Source of the DNA: Bacteroidales bacterium UBA3684 | GTDB lineage: Bacteria; Bacteroidota; Bacteroidia; Bacteroidales; P3 | Assembly: GCA_002372855.1 (NCBI GenBank) | Contig: DFIZ01000088.1 | Location: forward strand, 24,985 to 44,529 | Direction of reading: 5' to 3' | DNA length: 19,545 nt | Part shown: positions 1 to 7,952 of the stretch, one piece after another | How the letters are laid out: every line of letters begins with the position of its first letter | Numbering within the stretch: the first letter of the stretch is position 1 | The notes under the pieces: model-generated | The model's database searches: none | Told to the model about the DNA's origin: nothing | The model's input: only the letters and a program-made list of their open reading frames with translations | Made by a program: the position numbers and the translations under genes

Positions 1-2
1 AA

Positions 3-24
3 CGATATAAGAACAATATAAGAA
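3..24. repeat. Two copies of an 11-bp AT-rich repeat unit
   Basis: Two consecutive 11-bp units, CGATATAAGAA and CAATATAAGAA, followed by ATGACC. The same unit, with the similar flank ATGCC, occurs in reverse orientation in the large hairpin at 12352-12452, so this is one member of a dispersed family. It may extend beyond the window's left edge. Confidence 0.7.
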
Positions 25-32
25 ATGACCTC

Positions 33-63
33 TTTGGTGGGTATTTGGTGGGTATTTGGCGGG
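33..63. repeat. 11-bp tandem repeat TTTGGTGGGTA, about 2.8 copies
   Basis: Units at 33-43 and 44-54 are identical; a third partial unit at 55-63 reads TTTGGCGGG. The period equals that of the neighbouring AT-rich repeat although the sequence differs. It lies upstream of the dpp11 promoter; function unknown. Confidence 0.7.
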
Positions 64-118
64 TGGAGGAGGGGAGGTGGAAAAGACAAAAAAATTTTAC
101 AGTTCCAGAAAAAAAGTG

Positions 119-126
119 TATTTTTG
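119..126 (+). promoter_or_regulatory. Putative Bacteroidota -7 promoter element for the S46 peptidase
   Basis: TATTTTTG matches the TAnnTTTG consensus used by the primary sigma factor of Bacteroidota. It lies 26 bp before the chosen ATG at 153. A T-rich stretch around 95-98 is at about the right distance for a -33 element but is weak. This placement argues against the longer reading frame that would begin at 45, since transcription would start after that codon. Confidence 0.55.
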
Positions 127-152
127 CAGTTCAATATTATAAAAACTACACA

Positions 153-2264
153 ATGAAGAAAATCATCGTTTTCCTCGCTATTGCTATGTTTGCGCTCCCT
201 TCACGTGCCGACGAGGGCATGTGGATTCCGATGCTTTTGCAGCGCAACGAGGCTGCCATGCAGCGTGCGGGCATGCGCATCACGGCCCGCGACATCTATG
301 ACATCAACAATGCGTCGCTCAAGGACGCCATTCTGCTCTTCGGCGGCGGCTGCACGGGCGAATTCGTCAGCGACGAAGGCCTGGTGCTGACCAACCACCA
401 CTGCGGCTACAGCTACATTGTGCGCCACAGCTCGGTGGAGCACGACTACCTGACCAACGGTTTCTGGGCCATGACGCGCGACCAGGAGATTCCCTGCCCG
501 GGCCTGAGTGTGAAACGGCTGGTGCGCATGGAGGACGTCACGGCGCAGGTTCTGGCCGGCATCGGCGACGAGACCTCGGAGTCCGACCGCGAGAAAATCA
601 TCAAGAAGAACATCGAGGAGGTCTGCGCCCAAGCCACCAAAGGCACGCACTACGAGGCCGTCATCAAGCCGTTCTACTATGGCAACCAGTACTTTATGTA
701 TATCAACGAGGTGTTCACCGACGTGCGTCTGGTGGGTGCCCCGCCGAGCAATATCGGCAAATTCGGCGGCGACACCGACAACTGGATGTGGCCGCGCCAT
801 ACGGGCGACTTCTCGATGTTCCGTGTCTATGCCAAGGATGGCACGCCGGCCAGCTTCAGCGAGGACAACACGCCCTACCGCCCGTTGAGGCACCTGCAGA
901 TCAGCCTCAAAGGCGTCGAGGAGGGCGACTTCACCTTTGTCTTCGGCTATCCCGGCACCACGCGCCGCTATGTGACCCACGACGCCGTCGACCTGGCCGC
1001 CAACGTGGAGAACCCCGTGCGCATAGCCCTTCGCGACATCCGTCTGGCCCACTACAATGCCGCCATGCAGCAGAGTCCGGCGCAGCGTTTGAAGTACGCT
1101 TCGCGCGTGGCCAGCATCGCCAACGGCTGGAAGAAGTGGCAGGGCGAGAGCCTCGGCATCGAGCGCCTGCACGGCGTGGAGCAGAAGATGGAGCAGGAGG
1201 AGGCGTTCCAGCGTTGGGCCGACGGCAAGCCGCAGTACCGCAACGTGCTCAGCCAGCTGGAGGAGAACTACGCCAAGCTGCGCGAGGTGGAGACGGAGTG
1301 GACCTACTTCAGCGAGGCCGTGCTGGCCAGCGACTTCATGAACCGTGCCATGCGTCTGAGCATGGTGGGCAAGGCCGCCGACGGCAAGGCCGCCATGGAC
1401 CGCGCCAGGAGTTCGCTCGACAGCACCTATTTTGACGATTTCGACGAGCATTCGCCCGTCGACGAGGCCATCTTCCTGGAGTGCTTCAACTACATGTGGG
1501 AGCACGGTTTCGCCCCGTTCCTGCATGCCGAGGACGCCAAGACGGCCCACGACATGCTGCAGAAGATCTATGCCAAGTCGGCCCTCAACGACCCCGACAA
1601 ACTGGAGAAACTGCTGAAGAAAATCGAAAAGAAGAACAAGCCCGAGCTGGCCCTCGAGGATCCGGCCGTAAAGCTCTTCGAGGAGGCCTACAACTTCTGC
1701 TACAGCAACAGCAAGCGCGCGCAATACAAAGAGGCCGAGAACAACATCAACCGCCTGATGCGCACCTACATCAAGGGGCAGATGGAGATGTATCCCGACA
1801 GCAATTTCTTCCCCGATGCCAACCTGACGCTGCGCGTGGCCTACGGCCATGTGGAGGGTTTCAAGCCCAAGGACGCCACCTACTACACCGCCTACAGCAC
1901 CATCGACGGCATCATGGAGAAGGAGAACCCCGATGTGTACGACTACCGCGTCATGCCGAGGCTCAAGGAGCTGTGGCAGCGGAAGGACTACGGCATGTAT
2001 GCCAACAAGAAGGGTGAGCTGCCCGTGGCCTTTATCGCCACCAACCACACCACCGGCGGCAACAGCGGAAGCCCCGTGCTCAACGCCGACGGCCAGCTGG
2101 TGGGCATCAACTTCGACCGCTGCTGGGAGGGCACGATGAGCGACCTGCTCTTCGACCCGGCCTATTGCCGCAACATTTCGCTCGACATCCGCTACTGCCT
2201 CTTCATCATCGACAAGTATGCCGGCGCCCGCCACCTGGTGGACGAGATGACGCTGGTGGAGTAG
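153..2264 (+). CDS. dpp11: S46 family dipeptidyl-peptidase, DPP11-like (Asp/Glu specific)
   Basis: Seen: 703 aa starting with a signal peptide (MKKIIVFLAIAMFALPSRA), which sets the start at 153; the frame is open back to 45 but that part is not signal-like. Clan PA-type catalytic residues are recognisable: His83 in TNHHCGY, probably Asp219 in RHTGDF, and Ser638 in GGNSGSP. Known of the family: S46 enzymes release dipeptides from peptide N-termini in the periplasm; in Porphyromonas gingivalis an Arg 18 residues after the catalytic Ser gives DPP11 its acidic P1 preference, while DPP7 has Gly there. Here that residue is Arg656 (NFDRCWEG), so DPP11-type specificity is inferred. Length fits the family (about 700-720 aa). 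The downstream C25 protease gene is 73 bp away on the same strand, suggesting joint protein and peptide degradation. Not excluded: an S46 paralogue with different P1 tolerance. Confidence 0.9.
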   Translation: MKKIIVFLAIAMFALPSRADEGMWIPMLLQRNEAAMQRAGMRITARDIYDINNASLKDAILLFGGGCTGEFVSDEGLVLTNHHCGYSYIVRHSSVEHDYLTNGFWAMTRDQEIPCPGLSVKRLVRMEDVTAQVLAGIGDETSESDREKIIKKNIEEVCAQATKGTHYEAVIKPFYYGNQYFMYINEVFTDVRLVGAPPSNIGKFGGDTDNWMWPRHTGDFSMFRVYAKDGTPASFSEDNTPYRPLRHLQISLKGVEEGDFTFVFGYPGTTRRYVTHDAVDLAANVENPVRIALRDIRLAHYNAAMQQSPAQRLKYASRVASIANGWKKWQGESLGIERLHGVEQKMEQEEAFQRWADGKPQYRNVLSQLEENYAKLREVETEWTYFSEAVLASDFMNRAMRLSMVGKAADGKAAMDRARSSLDSTYFDDFDEHSPVDEAIFLECFNYMWEHGFAPFLHAEDAKTAHDMLQKIYAKSALNDPDKLEKLLKKIEKKNKPELALEDPAVKLFEEAYNFCYSNSKRAQYKEAENNINRLMRTYIKGQMEMYPDSNFFPDANLTLRVAYGHVEGFKPKDATYYTAYSTIDGIMEKENPDVYDYRVMPRLKELWQRKDYGMYANKKGELPVAFIATNHTTGGNSGSPVLNADGQLVGINFDRCWEGTMSDLLFDPAYCRNISLDIRYCLFIIDKYAGARHLVDEMTLVE

Positions 2265-2309
2265 AGGGGTAGAGCTGTAGAGACATAGAGTTTTAGAGTT
2301 GTAGAGTTT
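2262..2309. repeat. Six degenerate 8-bp units TAGAGNNN
   Basis: Six back-to-back 8-bp units all begin TAGAG (TAGAGGGG, TAGAGCTG, TAGAGACA, TAGAGTTT, TAGAGTTG, TAGAGTTT). The first unit supplies the stop codon of the preceding peptidase gene. The array fills most of the 73-bp gap before the C25 protease gene. Copy-number variation here would change the spacing but not either protein. Confidence 0.75.
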
Positions 2310-2337
2310 TTGGAGTTATAAAAGCAACAACGAAATA

Positions 2338-5300
2338 ATGAAACGGACTATTTTGTTTTTGGCTTTTGCCATGGGGCTGACGCTGAGTGCTTCGGCCCAG
2401 AAACAGGAATGCTACCGCATAGTGAGCGACACCTATGAGGGGCTTGGCCTGGAGTTTGCCTTCGATGCCCCCGCGGTGGGCGAGACCGAGGTCTGCGGAC
2501 AGCGTTTCAGCACCCTGACGGTCGACGGCCTTATGCCGTGGGGCAAGGACGGCGCTCCGGCGCTGCCCACCTTCTCGAAGCTGATTGAGGTGCCGCTGTG
2601 TACGGATTTCGTCGTGACGGTGCGCGGTCTGGAGTTCGACACGCTGCAGCTTGCCGGCCCCGTGTTGGCGCCCATGCAGCCTTCGCGCAGCAAGAGCGAC
2701 ACATCGGCGCCCAAGCTGTCGTACATCCGCGGCATCTATGAGACCGACATGTTCTTCGGCAACACCGTTCCCGAAGTGGAGGCCGTTGGCATTGCCCGCG
2801 ACCGCCGCCTGGCGCGTCTCCGTTTCACCCCCGTGAGCTACAACCCTGTCAGCGGCCAGGTGGCCATTGTGCGCCGCGCCGAGGTGACGGTGAGCTACCG
2901 CGGTGTGGACAGCGTGGGTACGCAGGAGATGTTCCGCCGCTACTATTCGCCGCTCTTCAACAGCGGTGCCTCCAGCATCAACGCGCTCTATCCGAAGAGC
3001 GTGAGCACCACCGCGCCAGTGCGCTACCTCATTGTGGCCAACAGCATGTTCCGCGGCCAGATGGACAGCTTCGTGCAGTGGAAGAAGCGCAAGGGCTTCA
3101 TCACGGACATAGTCTATACCGACGATGCCGCCGTGGGCAGCACCACCACCTCCATCCAGACCTACATCAAGAGCCAGTACACCAACGCCACCGCCGCCAA
3201 TCCGGCGCCGACGTATGTGCTGCTGGTGGGCGATGTGGACCAGTTGCCGGCCTTCAGCGGTACCACCGCCAGCGACCATATCACCGACCTCTACTATATG
3301 ACCTGGACCACGGGCGACAACCTGCCCGACTGCCACTACGGCCGTTTCTCGGCACAGAACGTGTCGCAGCTGACGCCGCAGGTGCAGAAGACCCTCATGT
3401 ATGAGCAGTACACCTTCGCCGACCCGTCGTTTCTGGACCGTGCGGTGATGGTGGCCGGCGTGGACGGCGGCACCAGTGGCGACTTCGGCTACACCCATGC
3501 CGACCCCGCCATGGACTATGCCATCACCAACTACGTCAACGGTGCCCACGGATACAGCGAGGTGCGCTACTTCAAGAACAACACCTCCATCGTGCCTGCC
3601 GGTGTGACCAATGTCCATGTGGCCAGCAGCGCCAACTCGATGTCGGCCACGGTGCGTGGCTACTACAACCAGGGTGCGGGCCTTATCAACTACAGTGCCC
3701 ACGGCAGTTCCACCAGTTGGGGAACGCCCAACTTCACCACCACGCACGTCTCGTCGATGACCAACACGCAGAAGTTCGGCCTGATGATAGGCAACTGCTG
3801 CCTGACCAACAAGTTCGAGGTGTCGAGCTGCTTCGGCGAGTCGCTGCTGCGCAAGGGCAACTACTGCGGCGCCGTGGGCTACATCGGCGGCAGCAACAGC
3901 ACCTACTGGTACGAGGACTTCTACTGGGCAGTGGGCATACGCACCTCGATAGGCCCCAACATGTCGATGGCCTACAACGGGTCGAACCTCGGCATCTACG
4001 ACCGTGCCTTCCATACCCATGGCGAGACCTATGCCAACTGGGCCATCACGCAGGGTGCCATCATGATGCAGGGCAACATGGCCGTGGAAGCCTCCTCCTC
4101 GAGCCGTAACAACTATTACTGGGAGATATACCACCTGATGGGCGACCCGTCGGTGATGACCTACCTGACGCAGGCTGCGGTGATGCCCCTCACGGTGTCG
4201 TCGATGATTTCCTACGGCACCGCGTCGCTCACCGTCACCACCGCGCCCTATGCCTATGTGGCCATAACCGACACCCTCACCCGTACGTTGGTGGCCGCCG
4301 CCTGGGCCAATGCCAGCGGTGTGGCCACACTGACGTTGCCGGGTTCGATGCTCGTCGGTGGCTACGAGGTGGCCTCCACGGCCCAAGGCTACCAGCCTGG
4401 ATTCCAGAGCGTCAGTGTCATCACGCCTTCGGGTCCCTTCCCCTACGTCAGTTCCATCGAGACTGTGGCCCCCTTGGTGGCGGGCGACACGGTGGCGCTT
4501 GCCGTCACGGTGAAGAACGGCGGCAACGTTACGTCGCACAACATCGTGGCCACGCTGACCTCCTCCAGCCCCATGCTCACGTTGCCGGTGGCCACGCTGA
4601 CTGTCGACAGCCTTGCCCCCAACGCCCAGCGCGTCTTCACGGTGCAGGCCGTTGTCAACCCTGCCGCAGTTGACCAGACGGTGGTCAGCATCAACTCCAG
4701 TGTCGACTGGACCGGCAGCACCACCCCGGCGCTCGCCGTGCAGCTGCTGACCATTGTGGCACCCAAGTTGGTGTTTACCATATCCGATCCCACGCCGAGC
4801 ATCCTCCCGAACGGCACGCTGACGCTGACGGCCACGCTGAGCAACCAAGGCCACGCCGCCCTGCAGCCCTACCGGTTCGAGGTGGCTTCGCCCACAGGCC
4901 TGCTGACGGTAACGCCCGCCGCTGCCAACGCTACAGCCCTCGCCGTCGGTGGGCAGCGGAGCTTCAACGTCACCCTGCAGGCCAACGCCCAGTTGCCGCA
5001 GGGTATCGATGTGCCGCTGGGCATCACGGTGGCCACGGCCGCCGGCCCCGTGCTGTCGCAGACGTTGCCCGTATATGTGGGCAACAGCTACCGCGAGACT
5101 TTCGAGGGCAACCAGACGCACCTTGACGGGTGGAGCTACGGCGCTGTGCAGTGGGTGGTCTACGACACCGGCGCCTACGAGGGCAGCTACTGCGCCGGCT
5201 CGTCCTACACCATGAGCCACAGCATGACCTCCGAGATGAACATCGGCTGCACCCTCACGGCGGCCGACAGCATCAGCTTCTACTATAAGGTCTCGTCGGA

Positions 5301-6351
5301 GACGAACTACGACAAGTTCCACTTCTCCATTGATGGCACCGAGATGCTTGTATCCTCGGGCGAAGTGGCGTGGACGCGCGTGGCCTATCCCGTTGCCGCA
5401 GGCACACACACCTTCAGCTTCACCTATACGAAAGATTACAGCGTCAGCAGCGGCAGCGACCGCGCGTGGGTGGACAATGTCGCCCTGCCGCACTCCGCCC
5501 AGCTGGCCGCCTTCCGCAGCGACACCGTCTGCGTGGGGCAGAGCTACTCCGTGGGCAACCAGACCATCAACACCAGCGCCCCCGGCACGGGCAGCGCCAT
5601 TGCCACCCTGGCGGACGGCACGATGCTGCTGGTGGACTACACCATTGTCGGCACTATGCGCGAGGATGTCTACGACACCGCCTGCAACAGCTACACATGG
5701 TTTGGCAACACCTACACCGCCTCCACCGAAGCCACGCATACCATCAGTAGTGCCGGTGCCTGCGATTCCGTCATCACCCTGCACCTCACCATCGTGGGCG
5801 TTGTCGACATTGTTGAGACCGTCCAGGCATGCGACAGCATATACTGGAACGGAGAAGTCCTTACCGAGTCGGGCAGCTACATCGACACCATCCATGGCGC
5901 CGGCGGTTGCGACACCGTCGCGGGGCTGCAGCTGACGGTGAACCACTCCGCCTACGACACGGTCTACATCCACACCGAGTCCATGAACTTCGTGTGGTTC
6001 GACTCGTCCTACACTGCCACGGGCATCTACCACCATGTGCTTCCCACGGCCGAGGGTTGCGACAGCACCCTCACCCTCGTCCTCACCTTCGGCGACGACC
6101 CGCAGCCGGGCACCGAGGGCATCGACGACCTGGAGGCCGCCGGCCTGACGCTCTATCCCAACCCCACGGCGGGACAGCTCAGCCTGGGCGTTGCGGTCTC
6201 CGAGGTGGTGGTCTACGACATGCTGGGCCACGAGCTGCTGCGCCGCTCCGACGTCAGCACCCTCGACCTCTCCGCCCTGCCGCAGGGCGTCTACATGCTC
6301 CGCCTCACCCTCCCCGGTGCCACAGCGACCCGCCGGGTGGTGAAACAATAA
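2338..6351 (+). CDS. Secreted gingipain-like cysteine protease (family C25) with T9SS sorting domain
   Basis: Seen: 1337 aa. Signal peptide (residues 1-20, ending SASA); propeptide-like region to about 200; C25 catalytic domain about 228-610, with His455 (NYSAHGS) and Cys488 (GNCCLTNKF), spaced 33 residues as in RgpB His211/Cys244; a downstream SSCFGESLL resembling gingipain PCFAEAL; beta-sandwich, CARDB-like segments about 690-915; a jelly-roll adhesin-like domain about 919-1050; three divergent repeats from 1107, 1155 and 1205 of the form W..Y..SG.Y......GCDS..TL.LT; and a type-A T9SS C-terminal domain from about 1269 (LYPNPTAG to the final KQ). Known: such domains direct export through the outer membrane and are cleaved by PorU during surface attachment. 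Inferred: a cell-surface or secreted endoprotease supplying peptides to the DPP11-like enzyme upstream. P1 preference cannot be read from sequence. Cys487 next to the nucleophile is unusual. Confidence 0.9.
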   Translation: MKRTILFLAFAMGLTLSASAQKQECYRIVSDTYEGLGLEFAFDAPAVGETEVCGQRFSTLTVDGLMPWGKDGAPALPTFSKLIEVPLCTDFVVTVRGLEFDTLQLAGPVLAPMQPSRSKSDTSAPKLSYIRGIYETDMFFGNTVPEVEAVGIARDRRLARLRFTPVSYNPVSGQVAIVRRAEVTVSYRGVDSVGTQEMFRRYYSPLFNSGASSINALYPKSVSTTAPVRYLIVANSMFRGQMDSFVQWKKRKGFITDIVYTDDAAVGSTTTSIQTYIKSQYTNATAANPAPTYVLLVGDVDQLPAFSGTTASDHITDLYYMTWTTGDNLPDCHYGRFSAQNVSQLTPQVQKTLMYEQYTFADPSFLDRAVMVAGVDGGTSGDFGYTHADPAMDYAITNYVNGAHGYSEVRYFKNNTSIVPAGVTNVHVASSANSMSATVRGYYNQGAGLINYSAHGSSTSWGTPNFTTTHVSSMTNTQKFGLMIGNCCLTNKFEVSSCFGESLLRKGNYCGAVGYIGGSNSTYWYEDFYWAVGIRTSIGPNMSMAYNGSNLGIYDRAFHTHGETYANWAITQGAIMMQGNMAVEASSSSRNNYYWEIYHLMGDPSVMTYLTQAAVMPLTVSSMISYGTASLTVTTAPYAYVAITDTLTRTLVAAAWANASGVATLTLPGSMLVGGYEVASTAQGYQPGFQSVSVITPSGPFPYVSSIETVAPLVAGDTVALAVTVKNGGNVTSHNIVATLTSSSPMLTLPVATLTVDSLAPNAQRVFTVQAVVNPAAVDQTVVSINSSVDWTGSTTPALAVQLLTIVAPKLVFTISDPTPSILPNGTLTLTATLSNQGHAALQPYRFEVASPTGLLTVTPAAANATALAVGGQRSFNVTLQANAQLPQGIDVPLGITVATAAGPVLSQTLPVYVGNSYRETFEGNQTHLDGWSYGAVQWVVYDTGAYEGSYCAGSSYTMSHSMTSEMNIGCTLTAADSISFYYKVSSETNYDKFHFSIDGTEMLVSSGEVAWTRVAYPVAAGTHTFSFTYTKDYSVSSGSDRAWVDNVALPHSAQLAAFRSDTVCVGQSYSVGNQTINTSAPGTGSAIATLADGTMLLVDYTIVGTMREDVYDTACNSYTWFGNTYTASTEATHTISSAGACDSVITLHLTIVGVVDIVETVQACDSIYWNGEVLTESGSYIDTIHGAGGCDTVAGLQLTVNHSAYDTVYIHTESMNFVWFDSSYTATGIYHHVLPTAEGCDSTLTLVLTFGDDPQPGTEGIDDLEAAGLTLYPNPTAGQLSLGVAVSEVVVYDMLGHELLRRSDVSTLDLSALPQGVYMLRLTLPGATATRRVVKQ

Positions 6352-6362
6352 GTTGGATAAAC

Positions 6363-6406
6363 AAAAAAGGTGCCCGCTACAGCAGTTTGTAGCGGGCACC
6401 TTTTTT
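6363..6406. terminator. Bidirectional intrinsic terminator
   Basis: Perfect stem: GGTGCCCGCTAC (6369-6380) pairs with GTAGCGGGCACC (6389-6400), flanked by six A on the left and seven T on the right, so the hairpin has a U-tract in both directions. It sits between the convergent C25 protease gene (+) and threonine dehydrogenase gene (-) and can serve both. Confidence 0.92.
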
Positions 6407-6419
6407 TGTTATGGATGGC

Positions 6420-7367
6420 TTAGAGAAGCTTTTTCTTGAGGTTGAGGATCATGTCATCGGTCATCTTCTCCAGGTCGTACTGGGGATTCCAGCCCCACTC
6501 GTTGCGGGCGCAGGAGTCGTCCATCTTGTTGGGCCAGCTGTCGGCGATGGCCTGCTTGATGGGTTCGGGCTCGTAGACCATCTCGAAGTTGGGGTAGCGC
6601 TTCTTGATAGCGTTGTAGATAATCTCCGGGTCGAAGCTCATGCTGGTGACGTTGAAGCTGTTGCGGTGCACCAGCTTCGAGGGGTCGGCCTCCATGATGT
6701 CAATCATGGCCTTCTGGGCATCGGGCATGTACATCATGTCCATGTAGGTGCCTTTCTTCAGGGGGCAGACAAACTTCTCGCCCTTGACGGCGGCGTAGTA
6801 AATCTCGACGGCGTAGTCGGTGGTGCCGCCGCCGGGGAGGGTCTGGTAGCTGATGAGGCCGGGGAAGCGGACCGAGCGGGTGTCGACGCCGAAGCGGGTG
6901 AAGTAGTAGTCGGAGAGGAGCTCGCCGGTGACCTTGGTGACACCGTAGATGGTGTTGGGGCGCTGGATGGTGTCCTGCGGGGTGAGGTCGTGGGGGGTGC
7001 TGGGGCCGAAGGCTCCGATGCTCGAGGGGGTGAAGACGGCGCAGCCGAAGAGGCGGGCCACCTCGAGGCAGTTCACCAGGCTGCCAATGCCCACGTTCCA
7101 ACCCAGCATGGGGTTGAGTTCGGCCGTGGCGCTGAGGATGGCGGCGAGGTTGTAGATGGTGTCGATGTTGTACTGCTTGACGGCAGTGGCAATCTGCATG
7201 ATCTGGGTGCTGTCGATGCGCTCCACGGGGCCACGCTCGTAGGGGTCGCCCTTCAGGGGACGGAGGTCGCTGCAAACAACGTTGTTGTCGCCATAGATGT
7301 CTCTCAAATTACGTGTCAGCTCGGAACCAATCTGTCCGCCGGCACCGACAATAAGAATCTTTTTCAT
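6420..7367 (-). CDS. L-threonine 3-dehydrogenase, short-chain dehydrogenase (SDR) type
   Basis: Seen: 315 aa, soluble. N-terminal Rossmann motif GAGGQIG (8-14), SDR catalytic set with Ser115/116 in TPSSIGAFGP and Tyr141/Lys145 in YGVTK, and the family-typical stretches NLAAILSATAE, FPGLISYQTLPGGGTTDYA and MMYMPDAQKA. Known: SDR-type threonine dehydrogenase oxidises L-threonine to 2-amino-3-ketobutyrate with NAD+; a CoA ligase (Kbl) then yields glycine and acetyl-CoA. It is unrelated to the zinc-dependent Tdh of Escherichia coli, so no symbol is given. No kbl gene is in this window. The gene is preceded by its own promoter-like element and followed by a strong terminator, so it is probably monocistronic. 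Alternative: another nucleoside-diphosphate-sugar epimerase relative, much less likely given the conserved substrate-loop motifs. Confidence 0.9.
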   Translation of the reverse strand: MKKILIVGAGGQIGSELTRNLRDIYGDNNVVCSDLRPLKGDPYERGPVERIDSTQIMQIATAVKQYNIDTIYNLAAILSATAELNPMLGWNVGIGSLVNCLEVARLFGCAVFTPSSIGAFGPSTPHDLTPQDTIQRPNTIYGVTKVTGELLSDYYFTRFGVDTRSVRFPGLISYQTLPGGGTTDYAVEIYYAAVKGEKFVCPLKKGTYMDMMYMPDAQKAMIDIMEADPSKLVHRNSFNVTSMSFDPEIIYNAIKKRYPNFEMVYEPEPIKQAIADSWPNKMDDSCARNEWGWNPQYDLEKMTDDMILNLKKKLL

Positions 7368-7447
7368 TGTTATTTTACTTTATAATTTCTTTATAACAAA
7401 CAATATATCACGTCATTGCATCCACTGTTGGGGGCAATTGACGCGTA

Positions 7448-7455
7448 CAAAGATA
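7448..7455 (-). promoter_or_regulatory. Putative -7 promoter element for threonine dehydrogenase
   Basis: On the minus strand this reads TATCTTTG, an exact match to TAnnTTTG. It lies 80 bp before the dehydrogenase start, giving a leader of roughly 70-75 nt. No convincing -33 element was seen. Confidence 0.55.
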
Positions 7456-7481
7456 CAAAATAAATTCAAAAGTGGCGAATA

Positions 7482-7862
7482 TTATTTTGCGCTTATCTTG
7501 GCCATGAACTTCTCGGTGTCGATGACGAAACGCTCGTGTGTGCCCTCGCCGATGGGGCCTGCCTCGTCGTAGGCCTTGACGCGGAAGACCAAGCGGCGGC
7601 GATCCACCTCCACCAGCTCGCTGTCGCACCACACGCGGCGGCCGATGGGTGTGGCCGAGGTGTGGCTGACGTTGACCAGCGTGCCCACGGTGCCCTGCCC
7701 CTCGTCGAGGTTCGGCAGCACGCTCTCGTAGCAGGTCTGTTCCACCAGCGCCACCAGCATGGGCGTGGCAAACACGTCCACCAAGCCGCTGCCCACCCGC
7801 GCGGCGCTCATCGCGGGGGTTACAATCTGCTCTCTGTGTCCTTTTATTCCAGTCTCTATCAT
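7482..7862 (-). CDS. FlK-like hot-dog fold thioesterase
   Basis: Seen: 126 aa, no signal peptide, single domain. The motifs VFATPMLVALVEQTC, GTLVNVSHTSATP and GEGTHERFVID match the fluoroacetyl-CoA thioesterase (FlK) branch of the hot-dog superfamily. The FlK catalytic residues Thr42, Glu50 and His76 correspond to Thr33, Glu41 and His67 here, all shifted by exactly nine positions. Known: such enzymes hydrolyse small acyl-CoA thioesters in the cytoplasm. Inferred: a housekeeping acyl-CoA thioesterase; nothing here points to fluoroacetate, and many bacteria carry homologues of unknown substrate. The gene starts directly after the terminator of the gene upstream, with no clear ribosome-binding site. 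Start at 7862 is the only sensible ATG before the conserved domain. Confidence 0.82.
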   Translation of the reverse strand: MIETGIKGHREQIVTPAMSAARVGSGLVDVFATPMLVALVEQTCYESVLPNLDEGQGTVGTLVNVSHTSATPIGRRVWCDSELVEVDRRRLVFRVKAYDEAGPIGEGTHERFVIDTEKFMAKISAK

Positions 7863-7863
7863 A

Positions 7864-7906
7864 CAAAAAAAGTTTGCATCCTTAACGCAGGATGCAAACT
7901 TTTATT
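7864..7906 (-). terminator. Intrinsic terminator downstream of the small lipoprotein gene
   Basis: Stem AGTTTGCATCC (7871-7881) with GGATGCAAACT (7890-7900), extended by A/T pairs. Read on the minus strand, the hairpin is followed by a run of T (7870-7865). It ends the lipoprotein transcript and lies just before the thioesterase ATG, which means that gene needs its own promoter or readthrough. Confidence 0.85.
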
Positions 7907-7952
7907 GCGTAATAATATGCGACAAATACGCCAATTAATCAGACCAGGCAGA

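Noticed and set aside
45..152. N-terminal extension of the S46 peptidase
   Set aside because: It contains repeat sequence and the promoter element; a proper signal peptide starts at 153.
201..2234. A 677-codon antisense frame over the S46 peptidase gene
   Set aside because: Same composition artefact; the plus strand encodes the complete catalytic set of the family.
2293..6399. A 1368-codon open frame antisense to the C25 protease gene
   Set aside because: It is rich in His, Gly, Val and Arg with no domain pattern and mirrors the codon bias of the high-GC gene on the other strand; the plus-strand product has clear domains end to end.
6420..7367. UDP-glucose 4-epimerase
   Set aside because: The substrate-loop motifs match SDR threonine dehydrogenase, not sugar epimerases.
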